64,000 nucleotides of DNA, from the NCBI RefSeq assembly GCF_028554725.1, contig NC_071671.1:20831501-20895500 (forward strand), given 5' to 3'. Position numbers and translations under genes: made by a program. The notes below the pieces were generated by a model, which saw nothing but the letters and a program-made list of their open reading frames with translations, had not been told where the DNA came from and ran no database searches. The number at the start of each line of letters is the position of its first letter. Position 1 is the first letter of the stretch. Positions 36,501-50,277 of this stretch are shown one piece after another. This DNA comes from Zeugodacus cucurbitae (taxonomy: Eukaryota > Arthropoda > Insecta > Diptera > Tephritidae).

Positions 36501-39500
36501 GTGTCTTGTGGTTTGTAGGTAAGGTAAGATGTACTTCTAAGGTAGCTTAGATGTATATTTTCCACTGCCTAATTAAATTATACTTCTGCTTAATAAAGTT
36601 GGTGAATTTTATTTAACTTTAGCAGTGTTTATTGTACAAGTTATTTATGTTAATGAAAAGTTTAATAATTCGAGAAGTTGTAGAATGAAGGTTTATTACT
36701 TAAGTAATAATAATATGCCTGCAGTATTAAGTAATAATAACTGCAGTTGAAAATGGATGAAAAAGGAACCAAAACGAACCGAAACGAACCAAGTATATTA
36801 TTAAGCATATAGTATAATTTACGATTTTACTTAAATATAACTAAAATACCTCAGCTTTACTAATCTGTAATTCTCAACCAGTTTACAAAAGTTTCCGAGA
36901 TCGAAAATTAAAACTGACGAGAACTTCCGAAAACTATTACAACAAAATCTGGCTATATATTTTTTTGCTAGCTCCACCATCAACAAATCGTTCACCATTC
37001 ATCTATAATAGAACTAACAAATCTTCCAAGCAACCTTCCTTCCTCTTCATTCAGTTTGTTATTCTTTTTATGATAAGTATGTTTATGCTCATTTCATCCA
37101 CTTTCTTTAATTCCATTGCAATTTACTCTTATCTGCTTAATTAATTTTCTCGCATTTGGCGCGGCCCCACCGCAACATTTTCTATTTATTTCCGCTAGAA
37201 GCGGAATTATGCTAATGTGTTGAATTGTAATCACCATCAGCTTCAACAACATTATGAGCTTTTGAGTGGGTAGCCGTTGCGAAGACTGGTAGTTGGTAGC
37301 AAAACAAGTGGACATTCGTAAGCTTTGCACACACTTTTGTCTATTTTCTCATACAAGATGCTCATAAACTAATTTTCCTAATGATAATTCAATGGTGTGT
37401 GTGTGGGTGGCAAGGACATGGACAAGCTGCCAGTCAGCCAGTACCGTGTGAAGTGGAAGTTGTTGAAGTAGATAATGCAAGACACAAAGAAAAGCACAAT
37501 TGATGAATTCAATGAGCTAAACAATGAATAGCAGAAAGAAATGATGTGATGCCACACAGCTGTGTCGCATGAAAGTGCTGCTGAAGCGCGAGCGTTATCA
37601 TGCGAATAAAATGAAGTGTAGTCTGTACTTAGGCGCCTGACTGTGTAGGCGGAAAACTTGTCTCAGACAGTAGAGGGTGAGAGAGAGAGGCAAGAAGTGT
37701 GCACGCTTACGAATATATCGATATGTGTGGCTATTATGAGTGTGTTGTGGAGTTTTTATATATAATTTAGCTAGACCCATATGCCTTGGATATTTGAACT
37801 TGAAATTTAAATTATTATTTAGTGATATCTCTGATGTAAGTAAATGGCAAATATTGTAATATTATTCATATGTTGAGGAAATTCATATTTAACTTATCAG
37901 AAGCCCACAAATGGTTGGTCATAAAATGCAAACATTTGCATTCATAAATACGTTGCAAAAGTTAATTTAATGAAAATATAAATTAAGCGCAATATGCAAA
38001 TATTTTCGAAGGATTATCTGGCATAAAGTGATACATTTTCTCAAATCAAAATTCATATCTAGAGTATATATATCTATTCATATATATATACATATATTAC
38101 ATATTTCCTGGCATCAGCGGATATAAAATACGTAACTGTCAAGTTCAACTGTTTGCAAAAATGTTTGTTCAAAATAAAATCGAAAATGAAATAAAGTATA
38201 AAAGCGGCAGGTGCATACTTTTCTCTATAATTGAACACGTGAAATTGTTAAGTACTTAAGTGACACACATACAGATACACAGTGAAAGGTTATTTGTATG
38301 CATGTATGTGTGTGACTAACAAAGAGAAAAATGCAATTGGTAGTTAAACAGGCAAATATACTTAAGTGGCTACTTAACTGTGCTGGTAAGTATATGTGTG
38401 TGTACTCCCATGTGATTGTAAAAACATATATATGTATTAAGAGAATATAGCTGAATGTGTATCTAATGTACCACTACAAGTATGCCAATATATATGTTTG
38501 GTTAAGTGTGTATGAGTGTTTTTGGCTAATACACAAATCGATAAATTGTCAATTTGTTAGCGAAGCAGTCAGTGGATAATACCGCAATTCAATGGCAAAC
38601 GCATCAGCACATGAGTTACGACTTTATTTTACACAGCACTTTAGTACACAGATTGTGGATGTGGAGTTAGATCTAGAAAAGAATGTGGACTAAATGTTTT
38701 TCCCTTTTTTCTTTTAGATTTGACAGTATTTATTGCCATCCCAACACCTCCGCTGCTGCTTAGACTACAAATTAATGTCTGAAACAGCTGTTCGCACATA
38801 GTGATTAATGTCATTCGGCAAATGGTGAGTCATGTCCACAAACACATATCCACTGACTAAAATGTCTACTTACATAATGAGCCTATTACCAATTTGTGAC
38901 TAAAAATGTATAATAAGAGTAATGGAAACGTAATATCGAGAGCTTATATTGAGCTTTTTTAGATTTTAGGAAGTTTTTGATCAAAAGTAAAGAACAAAGT
39001 TAGATGTTACACCTCAGAAGAACCGTTTACGGGTCGAACCCTACATTTTCATATGACAAAAACAACGTTATCATAGCAATTGGCCTCTCTTTATTCCGAA
39101 TTTTAAAATATCCTGGCTTTGTAGAAATACAATTTTTATCGCACAAGACCTTTTCCTGGATATCCAGACGGGAAGTTATTACCAACTAAAGGCTGAACCT
39201 GTCTACTCTCGAGTTTAGGGTTCGATCGTACATTTTTGTACTCGGGTAATGATACGGGGAATCAAAAATGATAATTCTACATTAAAAAAGGATAAATAGT
39301 TCGAATTTGGAGACCCTAGAATTTCAAACTTGTCTAAATTGAGGTGAGTTCACTGAACTCCACAACGCAAGGGAGCCCAGATTCAACTCTAGGTTACATC
39401 TAAGAAACTATGACGCTCTAACTTTCTACTGTTATCACTCTTTATAGCTCTTAAATCAATAAAATGGCTTTCTTTGCTATTTTCTAATGATCTCATCATT

Positions 39501-42500
39501 ATTTTAAAATTCAACTCTAGTCACATCAATTTGTTTTGCAAATACAAACAACAGCTTCTGAATAATCTTGTTGCGTTTTCTGCGTTCACACGCGTCCGTT
39601 TCCTTAGTCGCACAACAATATTTTGCTTTATTTGCTTTGTGTTACTCTTTGCTCGGTTGCCCATCTCCGTATCTTTGTGGTGTGACTAAACGCTTTACAA
39701 GCTTCACTACTGACCCAAATCAGTCTATCCTTTTTCACACCCATTTCACACACATTATGGTAATGGGTAAATAAGTTTGTACGCTGTCTGTACTGGGAAA
39801 AAAGTGTAGAAAAATATTGAGTCAAGGGGAAAATGGTAGAAAAAGCTACGAACCAGAAGCTCAACTCAATTACAAATGAGCGAAAGAGGCAGCAATACAA
39901 AGAACGAAAGCATTAAATGAAATCTCTGTGTGATAGTGTTGAAGGTAAATGCTGCGCAACATACTTTTCGCAGCTGTCAAAGGATACCGAAACCATTTTA
40001 CAGTTAAACGCTGTAATTTGATGTGCATACAGCGTCAGTGGTGGGGTACAAATTGGTCAACAGAGCAGTGAAATCGGTTAACTCACAAGCAAATATATTG
40101 AGATTGTATTTGCTTTCTAGGTTTTGAACGAGTAGATTCATATATTAGACTACTTGAGGACCTTGTGCGCTCGGAGATCTCATAATTTAAAACCATGATG
40201 ATTTTTGAGAATATTTAAGTCTCTTAAGCCGATTTTTTAATTAACTATTTCTTCTTTTAAATATTCTATTTAAGGAAGGATGTTTCGGATTTTATTGCAG
40301 AAGAATATTATTCTGAGCAGCCTTTATGTTCATATTTAACCCCGTTTTGTGTTCAAATCTTCTTTCAACCATAAACTGCAAAGCTCTGGTGTTAGCACCT
40401 CAGTGTAGATTTTCTGTATGCAGCGCTTGGCAAATGGCGTGCACTAATGTCACTCACATTACTCGGTTCGATGGCCAGTGTCTGTCGTGAAGCCTCGCTG
40501 GCTGCCATGACCGACCAACTGGGTGTATCCTGCAAACTGTTACAATTAATGGAAGCTTAGCGAGGTACCGTTACATGCTACGCACTATAACAAAAACATA
40601 ATTGTAGAAGCAAAAAAAAAATCAGTGTTATCTGAAGCACTGTTTTTGTCTGCATTTTTCTCTACTTCAGTTCTCTGCTTTTACTGTGGACTGCAAGCCA
40701 TTAAGCGTTAACGTTTATAGCCCTCAAATTCCTGTATCTCTGTGACTATGCAGTTGTTGTTGGCGTGTAATAGAAGATCGCATGAAGTAGACGTTTTGTG
40801 TGCATTTGTGTTTGTATTCATCCGCATTATATGCATAACTGATGGTTATCATTAAAGCATTTGCTGATTTCACTCAAGTTGCTAGGGCTTTCTTTGATTC
40901 TAAATATTTTTTCTTATTTTTTCTTTTCTTTTTAGTTACGCAACATGAAAAGGGTTAATCGTTTTCATGCCATTCGCAGCATGAGCAATTTATTAAAGCG
41001 CAGTACTTTTTTCTCTTCGCTTTTGTGTCTTCAAAGAATTTCATTCATAGATGCTTAGATAGTTTCAATAAAAAAAAACTTGAAAGTAAAGAGGGTTAGC
41101 ATGTCCTTTTCCATTTAATTTAAGTTTTATCAAATAGAATAGTGAGAAGGATTTAAATTCTTAAATTAATAGGTTTAAATCGTCTAATATTATTCTTGAA
41201 ATAATCCTTCCCCTCTACGAGTTGTTGCGTTTCTGAAACTTATGTAGGTCCAAATTTTCACATAAAAGACACTGAGCTCCGCAACGCTTTGATAGTGCAT
41301 TTTGGACTTTCTATTTTGCCGAATTCAAATCAATCAATGTTGGCACGAGAGCTCTTGTATTCCCATTATATTTAGTAGGGATTTACTATAGTTTTGTCCA
41401 GTACTTTCTTATTTATTTCCTGAAAAGTCACTAAGGTTTAATGAGAGTGACTGTAAAGTATATATACACTCTAAATACGGTCTTTGCTTTCTAGTAGAAG
41501 TGAATGATCTTCATACTTGACTTTGAAATTCGTGCGAAAAATTTATTTTTTAAGGTTGGGATCTTCGGTGAAGTCGGATCTTTTCTCTTACTTATATGAA
41601 AAGATCCAGTAACCTAACTATGGCAATGGAGTAATTGATGATGACCTCTGAAAGGCTCTGCCATTATAAACCGCCATAAAAACTTGTTTAAACACACTTC
41701 ACCACTCCATATACTTTATTTATATTATTTGAAGATCACTTCCATTAATTTAATATCTTGAAACTTTTAATACCATAATACTACACTTTGTATACTTATA
41801 TGTTTAAAGTGCCCTTTCCATATTTTCATACAACATTTCTGTTTATCGTTTCACAAGAAAACCATCGCTTGCTTTTAATAAAATGTGCACTTTGAACATA
41901 TAAAGGTCATTTCACAGTTGGTGGAACTCTCCTTAGCAGTTAGGGGAAATTTTTGAAGCAGCATTAAAGCGGTTTTAGCGCTGATATTATTTTTACAGTA
42001 ATCTACTAATACCAACAACATAATGCCAATACCGGAGTTGTTTACGAAGCTTCCAAGCTATTAAGCGTAAAATCAGTTGTTCATTAACTTGGTTGGCTTG
42101 CTGGTCATTAAGTGTATAGTAAATGGTTAAGAGCGCTAGTTAACTAAGCAGGAATATAGTTGTATATAAAATTATAGTACTTATTTTAGTTGGCTTTAGT
42201 TTCTTAAATAGATTTTTATTAAATACTCCGGGATTTTGTCCTCTTATGATTGACATGAGTTTCTACTTATATAAGAACTGGAACAGACAGCTTTACTAGC
42301 CGTCTAAAAATTTCAATGAGAAGTATATCTAAAATATATAGTTCCATAAGTTAAAAGTAATTTCCGAAGGAGCTTCGAAGACGGCTGTAAATTGTTGGAC
42401 TAAATTAAATTGAAATTTAGTTCATGTGGAGTTCTTCTGGTCTAAGATTTAGAATATTGTTCAAAGTACTTCTTAAATTGATACAACCGTAGTTTCTTAT

Positions 42501-44663
42501 TGGGTATGAGCAAAACTCTAAGCTTCATCTTACTAAGACGACCTAATTCTGGTAATGTCTTGAGTATAAAGCAAATTATCTGAAGATAAATCTTCCAAGC
42601 AGTCATTTACCGTCAAAAAAATACTTCAACGCTCCATTAACGGAGTAATTACAGTTATCGTTAAGCCTCAATGCATCGAAGCAGAAATTATATATGAAGA
42701 AGATATTGTTGTTTTTACTTTTTGTTTTGTGCCACTTCCTATTAATTCACCTGAGAGCTAAACATTTAATTAACCAACATGCTGACTTTTGAAGCCGTAA
42801 AATGTTTTACACCACCACAGTTTCTCTAAACAACTCCTGTATTTTTCTTGTTTTTGTTTTTGTTGATTCTTGCCTAATTATTCTACGCTTATCTGCCACA
42901 TGTGGCATGTGGCGCCTAAGGGGCTGCAACCGCTAATATCAAAACAACACATATGCTATTAACGGTATATTTTCGTGAGCTTCGAAAAAGTTTAATGGCT
43001 CAACGAGAACGCAATGCGGAGTTCCTTGTTTTTGTATTTATTTTTATTATTATATTATTCTTCTTCTTTTTGTTGCTTCGCCTTCATTTTATGCTCCGTT
43101 TTTTGTCTTTCGCACATTTCGGTGCGGCCATTAAGCCGCCACAATCAGGCTCAGAGCCCACCGCATTTTTGCCGTGGGCTGGAATTGTGTCATACAGAGC
43201 TTCTCGTCAAATTTGCGCTAACTGAAAACTACATCATCGTTATGAAATTACCGCGGTATGAGATGATTTGGACCTTGGATGATTACCTCAAGCTACCTGT
43301 CATTGGTTTGATTTAATTAAAAATTATTATTGAACACCATTTTATCCCTGCTTCGTAGTTCCATTCCGTAGCTTTCATATCATTTGCCTACAATTAAATT
43401 TCGTAGGCGTGTCAGCTATTTAGTTTAATTTTGGGACTGTAGTTGACCTCAAGCGAAAGTTATATGAGCAGATATGTGAATTTATGTAAGTAATATTTTT
43501 TTATATATATAAACGACCCTTGCGCATACACACCCATTTACTCCCATTCATATGTATATGCAAGCGCATCTGTTGCACAGGCGTTGAACACTCGAAAAGC
43601 CATAAAAACGAAGATAATAACAACCCAAACGCATCTTGAATGAAAAAACTTCAATCTGCAATAAGTTTGAATGGGCGCTGGTTGTTTGGCTGTCAATGCA
43701 AAGGGCGTGAAATGCAACTTGAGGCAGCGCTATTAGTAGTTACTGTGATAAAAAGTGGGAAAAAGGGAAACAAATTGTTGAAAATTTCATAAAACCGCGG
43801 ATAATAAAAAATTTCTGAGTACATACATAGGTCCATATGTATGCCTGTGTGCATGTATGTGTAAGAAAAGTTGTTTGAGAACGAAATATAGCACTTTGGA
43901 GGAACGAAATATAGGACTTTTGGAAAAGAAGCCATATTTATGCAGTGATGTAGAAAAAATAAAAAGAAAAGGAAAACACTGGGATACGCCATGTGTTCTT
44001 TACGACAGACTTTAATCCCTTTAATAATGAAATAATATTTAATTGTTAAAAAATAAAATAAAATAAAATAAAAATAATATGTTATATATTTATATTAGAC
44101 CTACAAACACTATAATTGCTTTAGATTGAAGCGCACTATTGTCATTTCGGCATTCTTCCATTGTGGGCGGTTATAGTTACGCTTTATTGAGTAAATAACA
44201 CAAATGTATGTTATGTATATATGATGTGCCTAGGGTATTAAATTTTAAATGACCACTGGGAAAAGGATGAACTATTACGGTATTTATGTTTGAGAATAAA
44301 CACTAAGCTCATAAACTAACATTATGTTGAGTATGTTATGTTTGTAATTATTTTTGTATGTATTGTATGCATATGTCCATGGAAATAATGTTTTTCTTTC
44401 TAATGTTGGAATGGCTCAAATATTTAGTTCGACTTACAGAATGTTTAAATAAAAAAAAAGTGTGTGTTTTCTTAAAGCATATGCATGATTCAAAACATCA
44501 TAAAATGAGTACAAAACCACAGAAAAGGTATTAAAAGTAAAAGATTCTAAATCAAAATTCATTCTAGTATTCCATTCTCAAATATAACCTACACAAAAAT
44601 AATTTGAAAAAAGTATTATTTTTCAAACCACAAACAAAAAATTATGACTTCAAAGGCCACTTA
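33591..44663. other. Long intronic stretch without recognised genes or transposons
   Basis: About 11 kb of AT-rich DNA. I found no repeat termini or family-like frames. GC-richer patches near 37130-37330, 40380-40560 and 43110-43220 could be regulatory but show no specific motif. Confidence 0.45.
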
Positions 44664-44799
44664 AGTCGTTCATATTTAATTTACTGAACATAAAATATGT
44701 CTCTAGTAAAACATACAAGCATATTATAGTTAGTCGTTCATATTTAATTTACTGAACATAAAATATATCTCTAGTAAAACATACAAGCATATTATAGTT
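44664..44799. repeat. Tandem duplication, two 68-bp units
   Basis: Unit 1 (44664-44731) and unit 2 (44732-44799) both begin AGTCGTTCATATTTAATTTA and end in ATTATAGTT. They differ at one visible base (ATATGTCTC against ATATATCTC), so the duplication is recent. Confidence 0.92.
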
Positions 44800-45859
44800 A
44801 TATTGAAACAAACATATACATATATAAGTACACACTTCAGCTAAAAGCAATTTAACCGCACAACAACTAAATTGGCAATTTTCACTTAATCCTTGTGTAT
44901 TACATTTCAATTAAACACAAGTACTTAAATATTAACAATATTGTAAATTGAATTTCAAATAGTTAAGCCTAATTTATTGGTAAACTAAATTAATATTTAA
45001 TTAAGGGGTGTTACTAGTCGAGCAAAAAGGATTCAATGTGGGTGCTATAAAGGATATTTAGGTACTTGAATTGCACTGAACTGGAAAGTACTAACATTTA
45101 AGCCTTTTCAGCTAAGAAGTATACTAGTATAATCCGTGCAACATGTTGGCAGAGTGTACAAATTTAGGAATATAGTATATGAGGATCATGCAAATAGGAA
45201 TCGTATATTTCTAAGAGTATTGCATATATTTCACTCAGTATAAATGAAAGTTTTCTCGTGACTGTGGACGAACCGTAAACCCTCAAATACTAAAAAACTA
45301 CCGATATAGTGGTATTATGAACTATTATTATGAATATGAAACAATTGGGACTAAGTATTATCTAGCAACAAGTTTTTCCCGGTTCCCAATCTCGATGAAA
45401 TGAAAGTATTCCAATTGAAAAGATTACCAACATTTTGGATTCAAAGAAATAAATTTGATTTTAGAAATTGAAACGAAATTTATTATCATTGAAATTCCAA
45501 CTAAAAACATTCATAATAGCAATATTTCACGATAGTATTTCTATCTAAATTTTCATGCTTCATTTTACATTTACAATCAGCACCCAACTGCAATTAATTT
45601 GATTAGATTCCCAGCAGAACTAATGTGCCCTTAATTTGCAATGCAATTAAGGATGGGTAAGCAATTTGCATAGCTGTATCAACTGTTCAAGCGAGAAAAA
45701 GTGAGAATAGAAAATTGCCCTTAAGTTGCGTGCCAAAGCGTGGAAAATGTGGGCTATGCAATTAAAAAGGTGAATAATTAATTCTAATCCTCTTCCTATA
45801 TACCAGAACTTTGAAGACGATCTGAATCGTTTACTTTACAATATATAAAGTAAGCACTA
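44800..45859. other. Intronic DNA, no recognised feature
   Basis: AT-rich and non-coding. Confidence 0.5.
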
Positions 45860-46158
45860 GTGAAGATATCGATGCAGAACTTTGCACAAATACTACGTTT
45901 GTAGTGTGGCAGCCCCATTCTAAAAATCGCCGAAATCGGACCATACGTTTTCAAGGCCCCATATATCGAACATGAGGACCTCGGTGCTTTTAACCTAATA
46001 TTATGGTTTCCAACTTTCAATGGACTTTATACAATATATATGTGGAGTATGTGGGTCAAATTGTGTATTATATAATATTAATAAATTTAAATAAATAAAT
46101 TGCGAGAGTATATAATGTTCAGTTACACCCGAACTTAGCCCTTCCTTACTTGTTTTCT
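45860..46158 (-). mobile_element. Tephritid interspersed repeat, copy 3 (opposite orientation)
   Basis: The right end reads TTGCGAGAGTATATAATGTT, then CACCCGAACTTAGCCCTTCC and TTACTTG, the reverse complement of the start of copy 1. The left boundary is approximate. The 74-codon minus frame inside is not a gene. Confidence 0.7.
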
Positions 46159-46498
46159 TTATTTGTTGTAATTACAACTCACACCATTTTACCGATTGAT
46201 TAAATGCCTATTCACCTAAGTGGCTGTCGAAAAGGTTGTATGAGTGTTTGTGTGTTATTTGTAAATTCTGCAGGTCTATACCCTAAAAATAAGTGCCTAA
46301 GTATCAATAATTTGTTGTCAGATTTGGGGTTATGTACTTTTACGGTTCAGCGCGTTTTACATGGTAGGAAATCAATGCTTCAGTTGCTTGAAATGAGGAG
46401 TGTTTGTGTACCAGCTGTTGGATTAATTTTATTTTCGCCTGTTTTTTTTGTCAGTACTTTTTTCTGAAAACGTTTATATTTATATTTTAAGAAAGAAA

Positions 46499-47197
46499 TG
46501 TATTGATATCATCGGAAGCAACAACTGTGCCGTTTGTTCTGCTTTTTCCAGACTTGTTAAGGAAGCGAAGTGTATGGGTCTGGTGGTGAATGAGGACAAG
46601 ACGAAATATCTCCTATCATCAAACAAACAGTCAGCGCACTCGCGTCTTGGCTCCCACGCCACTGTTGACAGTCATAATTTTGAAGTTGTAGATAGTTTCG
46701 TTTATCTGGGAACCAGCATTAACAACACCAACAATGTCAGCGTCGAAATTCAACGCAGAATCACTCTTGCCAACGGGTGCTACTTTGGACTGAGTAGGCA
46801 ATTGAAAAGAAAAGTCCTCTCTCGACGAACCGAAATCAAACTCTATAAGTCGGTCATTATTTCCGACCTAATGTATGGTGCTGAAGCGTGGACGATGACA
46901 ACATCCGATAAGACGGCACTAGGAGTTTTCAAGTGAAAGGTTTTGCGGCGAATACCGCAGACGATGGAACGATGAGCTGTACGATTTAAACTACGACAGC
47001 GAATAAAAAGACAGCGGCTACGCTGCCTAGGTCATGTTGTACGGATGGATGAAAACACTCCAGCTCTGAAGGTGTTCGATGCAGTACCCGCTGGAGGAAG
47101 CTGCAGAAGAGGACGACCTCCACTCCAATGGAAGGATCAAGTGGAAAGTGACCTGTCTTCACTTGGTGTTTCCGGTTGGCACCAAAAGGCAAAAAGG
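46499..47197 (+). pseudogene. RTE-clade LINE fragment (RT palm to C-terminus), second copy
   Basis: Same family as 12047-14741. It begins at I-D-I-I-G-S-N-N, just after the YADD motif of the other copy, and runs through N-E-D-K-T-K-Y-L, F-V-Y-L-G-T-S-I-N, R-R-I-T-L-A-N, Y-G-A-E-A-W-T and G-R-P-P-L-Q-W-K-D-Q. A stop at 46934 and two small deletions (around 46945 and 46985) shift the frame. The 3' end is lost near 47197, so there is no tail or target duplication. This is an older, dead fragment. Confidence 0.88.
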
Positions 47198-49077
47198 ATA
47201 TCATCAGGCACAATCTGTCCTTATTTGAGGCGGAAATAAAAATTCATACATACTTTCAGGCGAAATTGTAAAAAGTTCATCTGGCCATCATTAGTTTTAC
47301 AAAACACTTTTTCTCAACTGGAAAGTTGCAAAATAGGTTACTGAAATAGTCATAGAACAACTGATGAAAGGTGGAATATCCAAGTAATGGATTTCTTTGT
47401 AGCATTTTCAGTTTTAATCTCTTTTAGTAACCTACAATTTTGATTTTAAGCGGAAATAAACTCACTAATTCATTTTTTCAGAAATTTAGCCGCTTACCCT
47501 TGAATATCTCAACCCATTTTCCTACAACATACTGCCGTCATACCTTTCTAAGTCCTTGTGCAAGTCTAGGAGTCCTTAAAAATGCTAGACCTTCCACCCA
47601 CTCGTAAACAATTAAAATTCCTCCGACACTCTAACTTCATGTAATACGCATTTTTGCAAATTCTTTCGAGTGTGAAATGTGTCACCATAAACAACAAAAT
47701 TTTAATTTCATAGACAAACAGATAACAAAAGCGCTTGCATGCTACACACATGCGAGATGTTTATGATGAGAACTTTGTTGTGCTTGCTGAAGCAACCCTT
47801 ACCTTTACTTTGGTTTATTGGTATGAGGTGAAAAAGTGGTCGACTTGAATTGTAGGAAAAGTTTATTCCAGGATTTAAGATTATATATGCAATACAAAAT
47901 GATGATATAACCAGAATCATCTTCCAATCTTCAAGTATATTCTACTCACTGCCTAGCGCTACTTGTATTATTTGTTATTCCATACATTTTTATGCCAATA
48001 TATATTTCCAGTACTTCATCACATTGCTATTTCCTCGTATTCTTTATCACAATGAATTTTGACGGCGTATTTTGCACCTGCTGTTTTTGCCACATGGTCA
48101 AATATAACAATTATCAAGGCTATTAGTCTCTACTACTGTCTGTCTTTGTCACAGTACTAACTGTCTCTTTGCATATATACTCCTACATATGAATATACTC
48201 ATGCTATTGCTTTGAATGGCTTTAATCTTCAGCACGCCAATTCAAATATTGTTTGATTTCTACATACATGTCATTTATCGGATATTCGCTTCTAAGCGGC
48301 TACGCGATTGAATAACAAACATTCAGTACAACAGATGCGACATGACTACAAGAACATGTTATATATAATAGTAGTTGTATATAATAAGGGTGCACTACTT
48401 AGCAGTTTGTGGAAATGTATTGTACTCTGAATGATAGACTGGAAGGCTAGAAAGGCAAGTAAAACAAATGTGTTCAAGTAGACATGCATAATTGCGACTT
48501 CAGGGTACATAACATTATTATATCAATATAGATGATATTAAATGGGCATGCCTTTCATTATTATATTCAATTGAGTGTTAAAGAAATAACAAGCGGAAAT
48601 TGAGGACTCCTTGGAAAGTCATGTCCACAAATATATTCTAAGTTTTTTTAAAAATGTTTTTGCTTATTATCACTCTATTACGAGTGAGACTTCGCTATAT
48701 TACTATATCAAAGCCTAAAGGTAGGCAATAATTTCGACACTTAGTACTCCCTTTTTAATATTGCCCAAATCACGTAATTCTTACCTAGCTTCAGCGTTGT
48801 TATAATGGCATTTCTTACTGAAGTAAGATTAATCGGGTGTCTTAAAAAATGTATTCCACATATAAAAATTACTGGTTTGTAGTGATAAATTAATATGGGG
48901 TTGACGTAAGTAATTAATTAGTGATAATAATATCCTTCCCAAAGTTCTAAAACTCTAAGTTCTTCTTAAAACGTGATTGTCTGCTCAAAAATTCGAAATC
49001 CGATTAAGGAAAGTAATGATATGCATAGACACAGTTGATATATTTAATATGCAGTTTATGATTAAGTTTGAAGTGAA
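47198..49077. other. Intronic DNA, no recognised feature
   Basis: AT-rich and non-coding. Confidence 0.5.
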
Positions 49078-49168
49078 CTCTATGGTTCAGTTTGAGGCTC
49101 TAAGTTTAAGGTTAGGTTTATGGTTAAGTTTAAGATTGAGTGTAAGGTTCAGTTTAAGGTTAAGTTAA
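49078..49168. repeat. Short minisatellite of GGTTAAGTTTA-like units
   Basis: Units such as AAGGTTAGGTTTATGGTTAA and AAGGTTCAGTTTAAGGTTAA repeat with a 6-12 bp periodicity for about 90 bp. Confidence 0.7.
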
Positions 49169-50277
49169 CATAATAAGACTTCCTTAATGGTGTTTCAGCT
49201 CGTCACTGCTAAAATTTCCTCTATTTGGTTTGAAGGTTAAAAAAGTTACCAATATTGAAGCTGAAAACAAATCGTATAAAGTTTTCTTCAGTGTTGTTTC
49301 TTTTTATATTATTGTAGTAAGTTCTATACTTGATAAAAATTAAGACTTTAATATTTAAAGCTAAACAAAGCCATGCTTCTTTTAACAATTATCAGCTTCT
49401 CTGTCCTCTAGCTATTAATGTTCCGCTCTTCTTCCTTGCCTTTATTTCTATATATAACCGTCTTCGTTTGTTATTCTCAATTCCCTTTTAGCTACATATA
49501 TAGCTCACTGCGTATCCACTGGCCTTTAAGTGACGTATTCTTTCGAATTTATTATGCAAAACTGTGTTTAGACAACGTTGTTGCTGCGCTGATGCAACAA
49601 CAAGGCAGGCAGACTGATGGACGATTTGAAACCACAAAAATGAAAACCAAAAAATACAGACAAACAATTTCCCTTCATACTCTTGTACACAGCTATGCTT
49701 ATATTATTTGCATACACACAACCTCACACACACTATCGTTTTTTGCTTGCATGTGGCAACCATGGCTTCGATATTTGTTTTTTTCTATTGAATGACAGCG
49801 TGTAAACAACCACCACCACCAGCATCAACGTTATAAACTTATATTATAAATTGGTTTAAATGCGATGCGGTCGACAATACGCGCAACAACAATAACAATA
49901 GCACCACTAAGGGAACAAAATGTGACACGCTTTATAGGCTCTCGCCAGCCGCACGCTACGCGGGTGTTTGTTACATATTTCACTCCATTCGCACAGCGCA
50001 GTGTTTTGTTGTTGGCGCTCTAAATCACCACCACAACCCGCCGACTTGTAAATAAACAGACAATTGAATTTTCACGCTCTCCTGTCGCGCCAGTGTCGCG
50101 TTTTGCGTGGCGTTCATGCAAATGATGATATTGGTGAGCACCGCACTGTTTCGAACAGGTGTCTATAGAATGTGTGAAATGAGTGCGTGGTGTTGTTAAT
50201 TGTTGGGGTTCTATTTGTTAGTTTTATTTATTATTTCCGGGGGTTGACGTAAGATGTTGAAAAAATTAAACAATAAA
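49169..50277. other. Intronic DNA, possible regulatory island
   Basis: 49800-50130 is GC-richer, with CACCACCACC, AACAACAATAAC and CGCGCAAC text. It has no family-like ORF and its function is unknown. Confidence 0.4.

Noticed and set aside
39021..39240. GGGTCGAACCCTAC and GGGTTCGATCGTAC resembling tRNA B boxes
   Set aside because: No A box at proper spacing and no cloverleaf can be built around either one.
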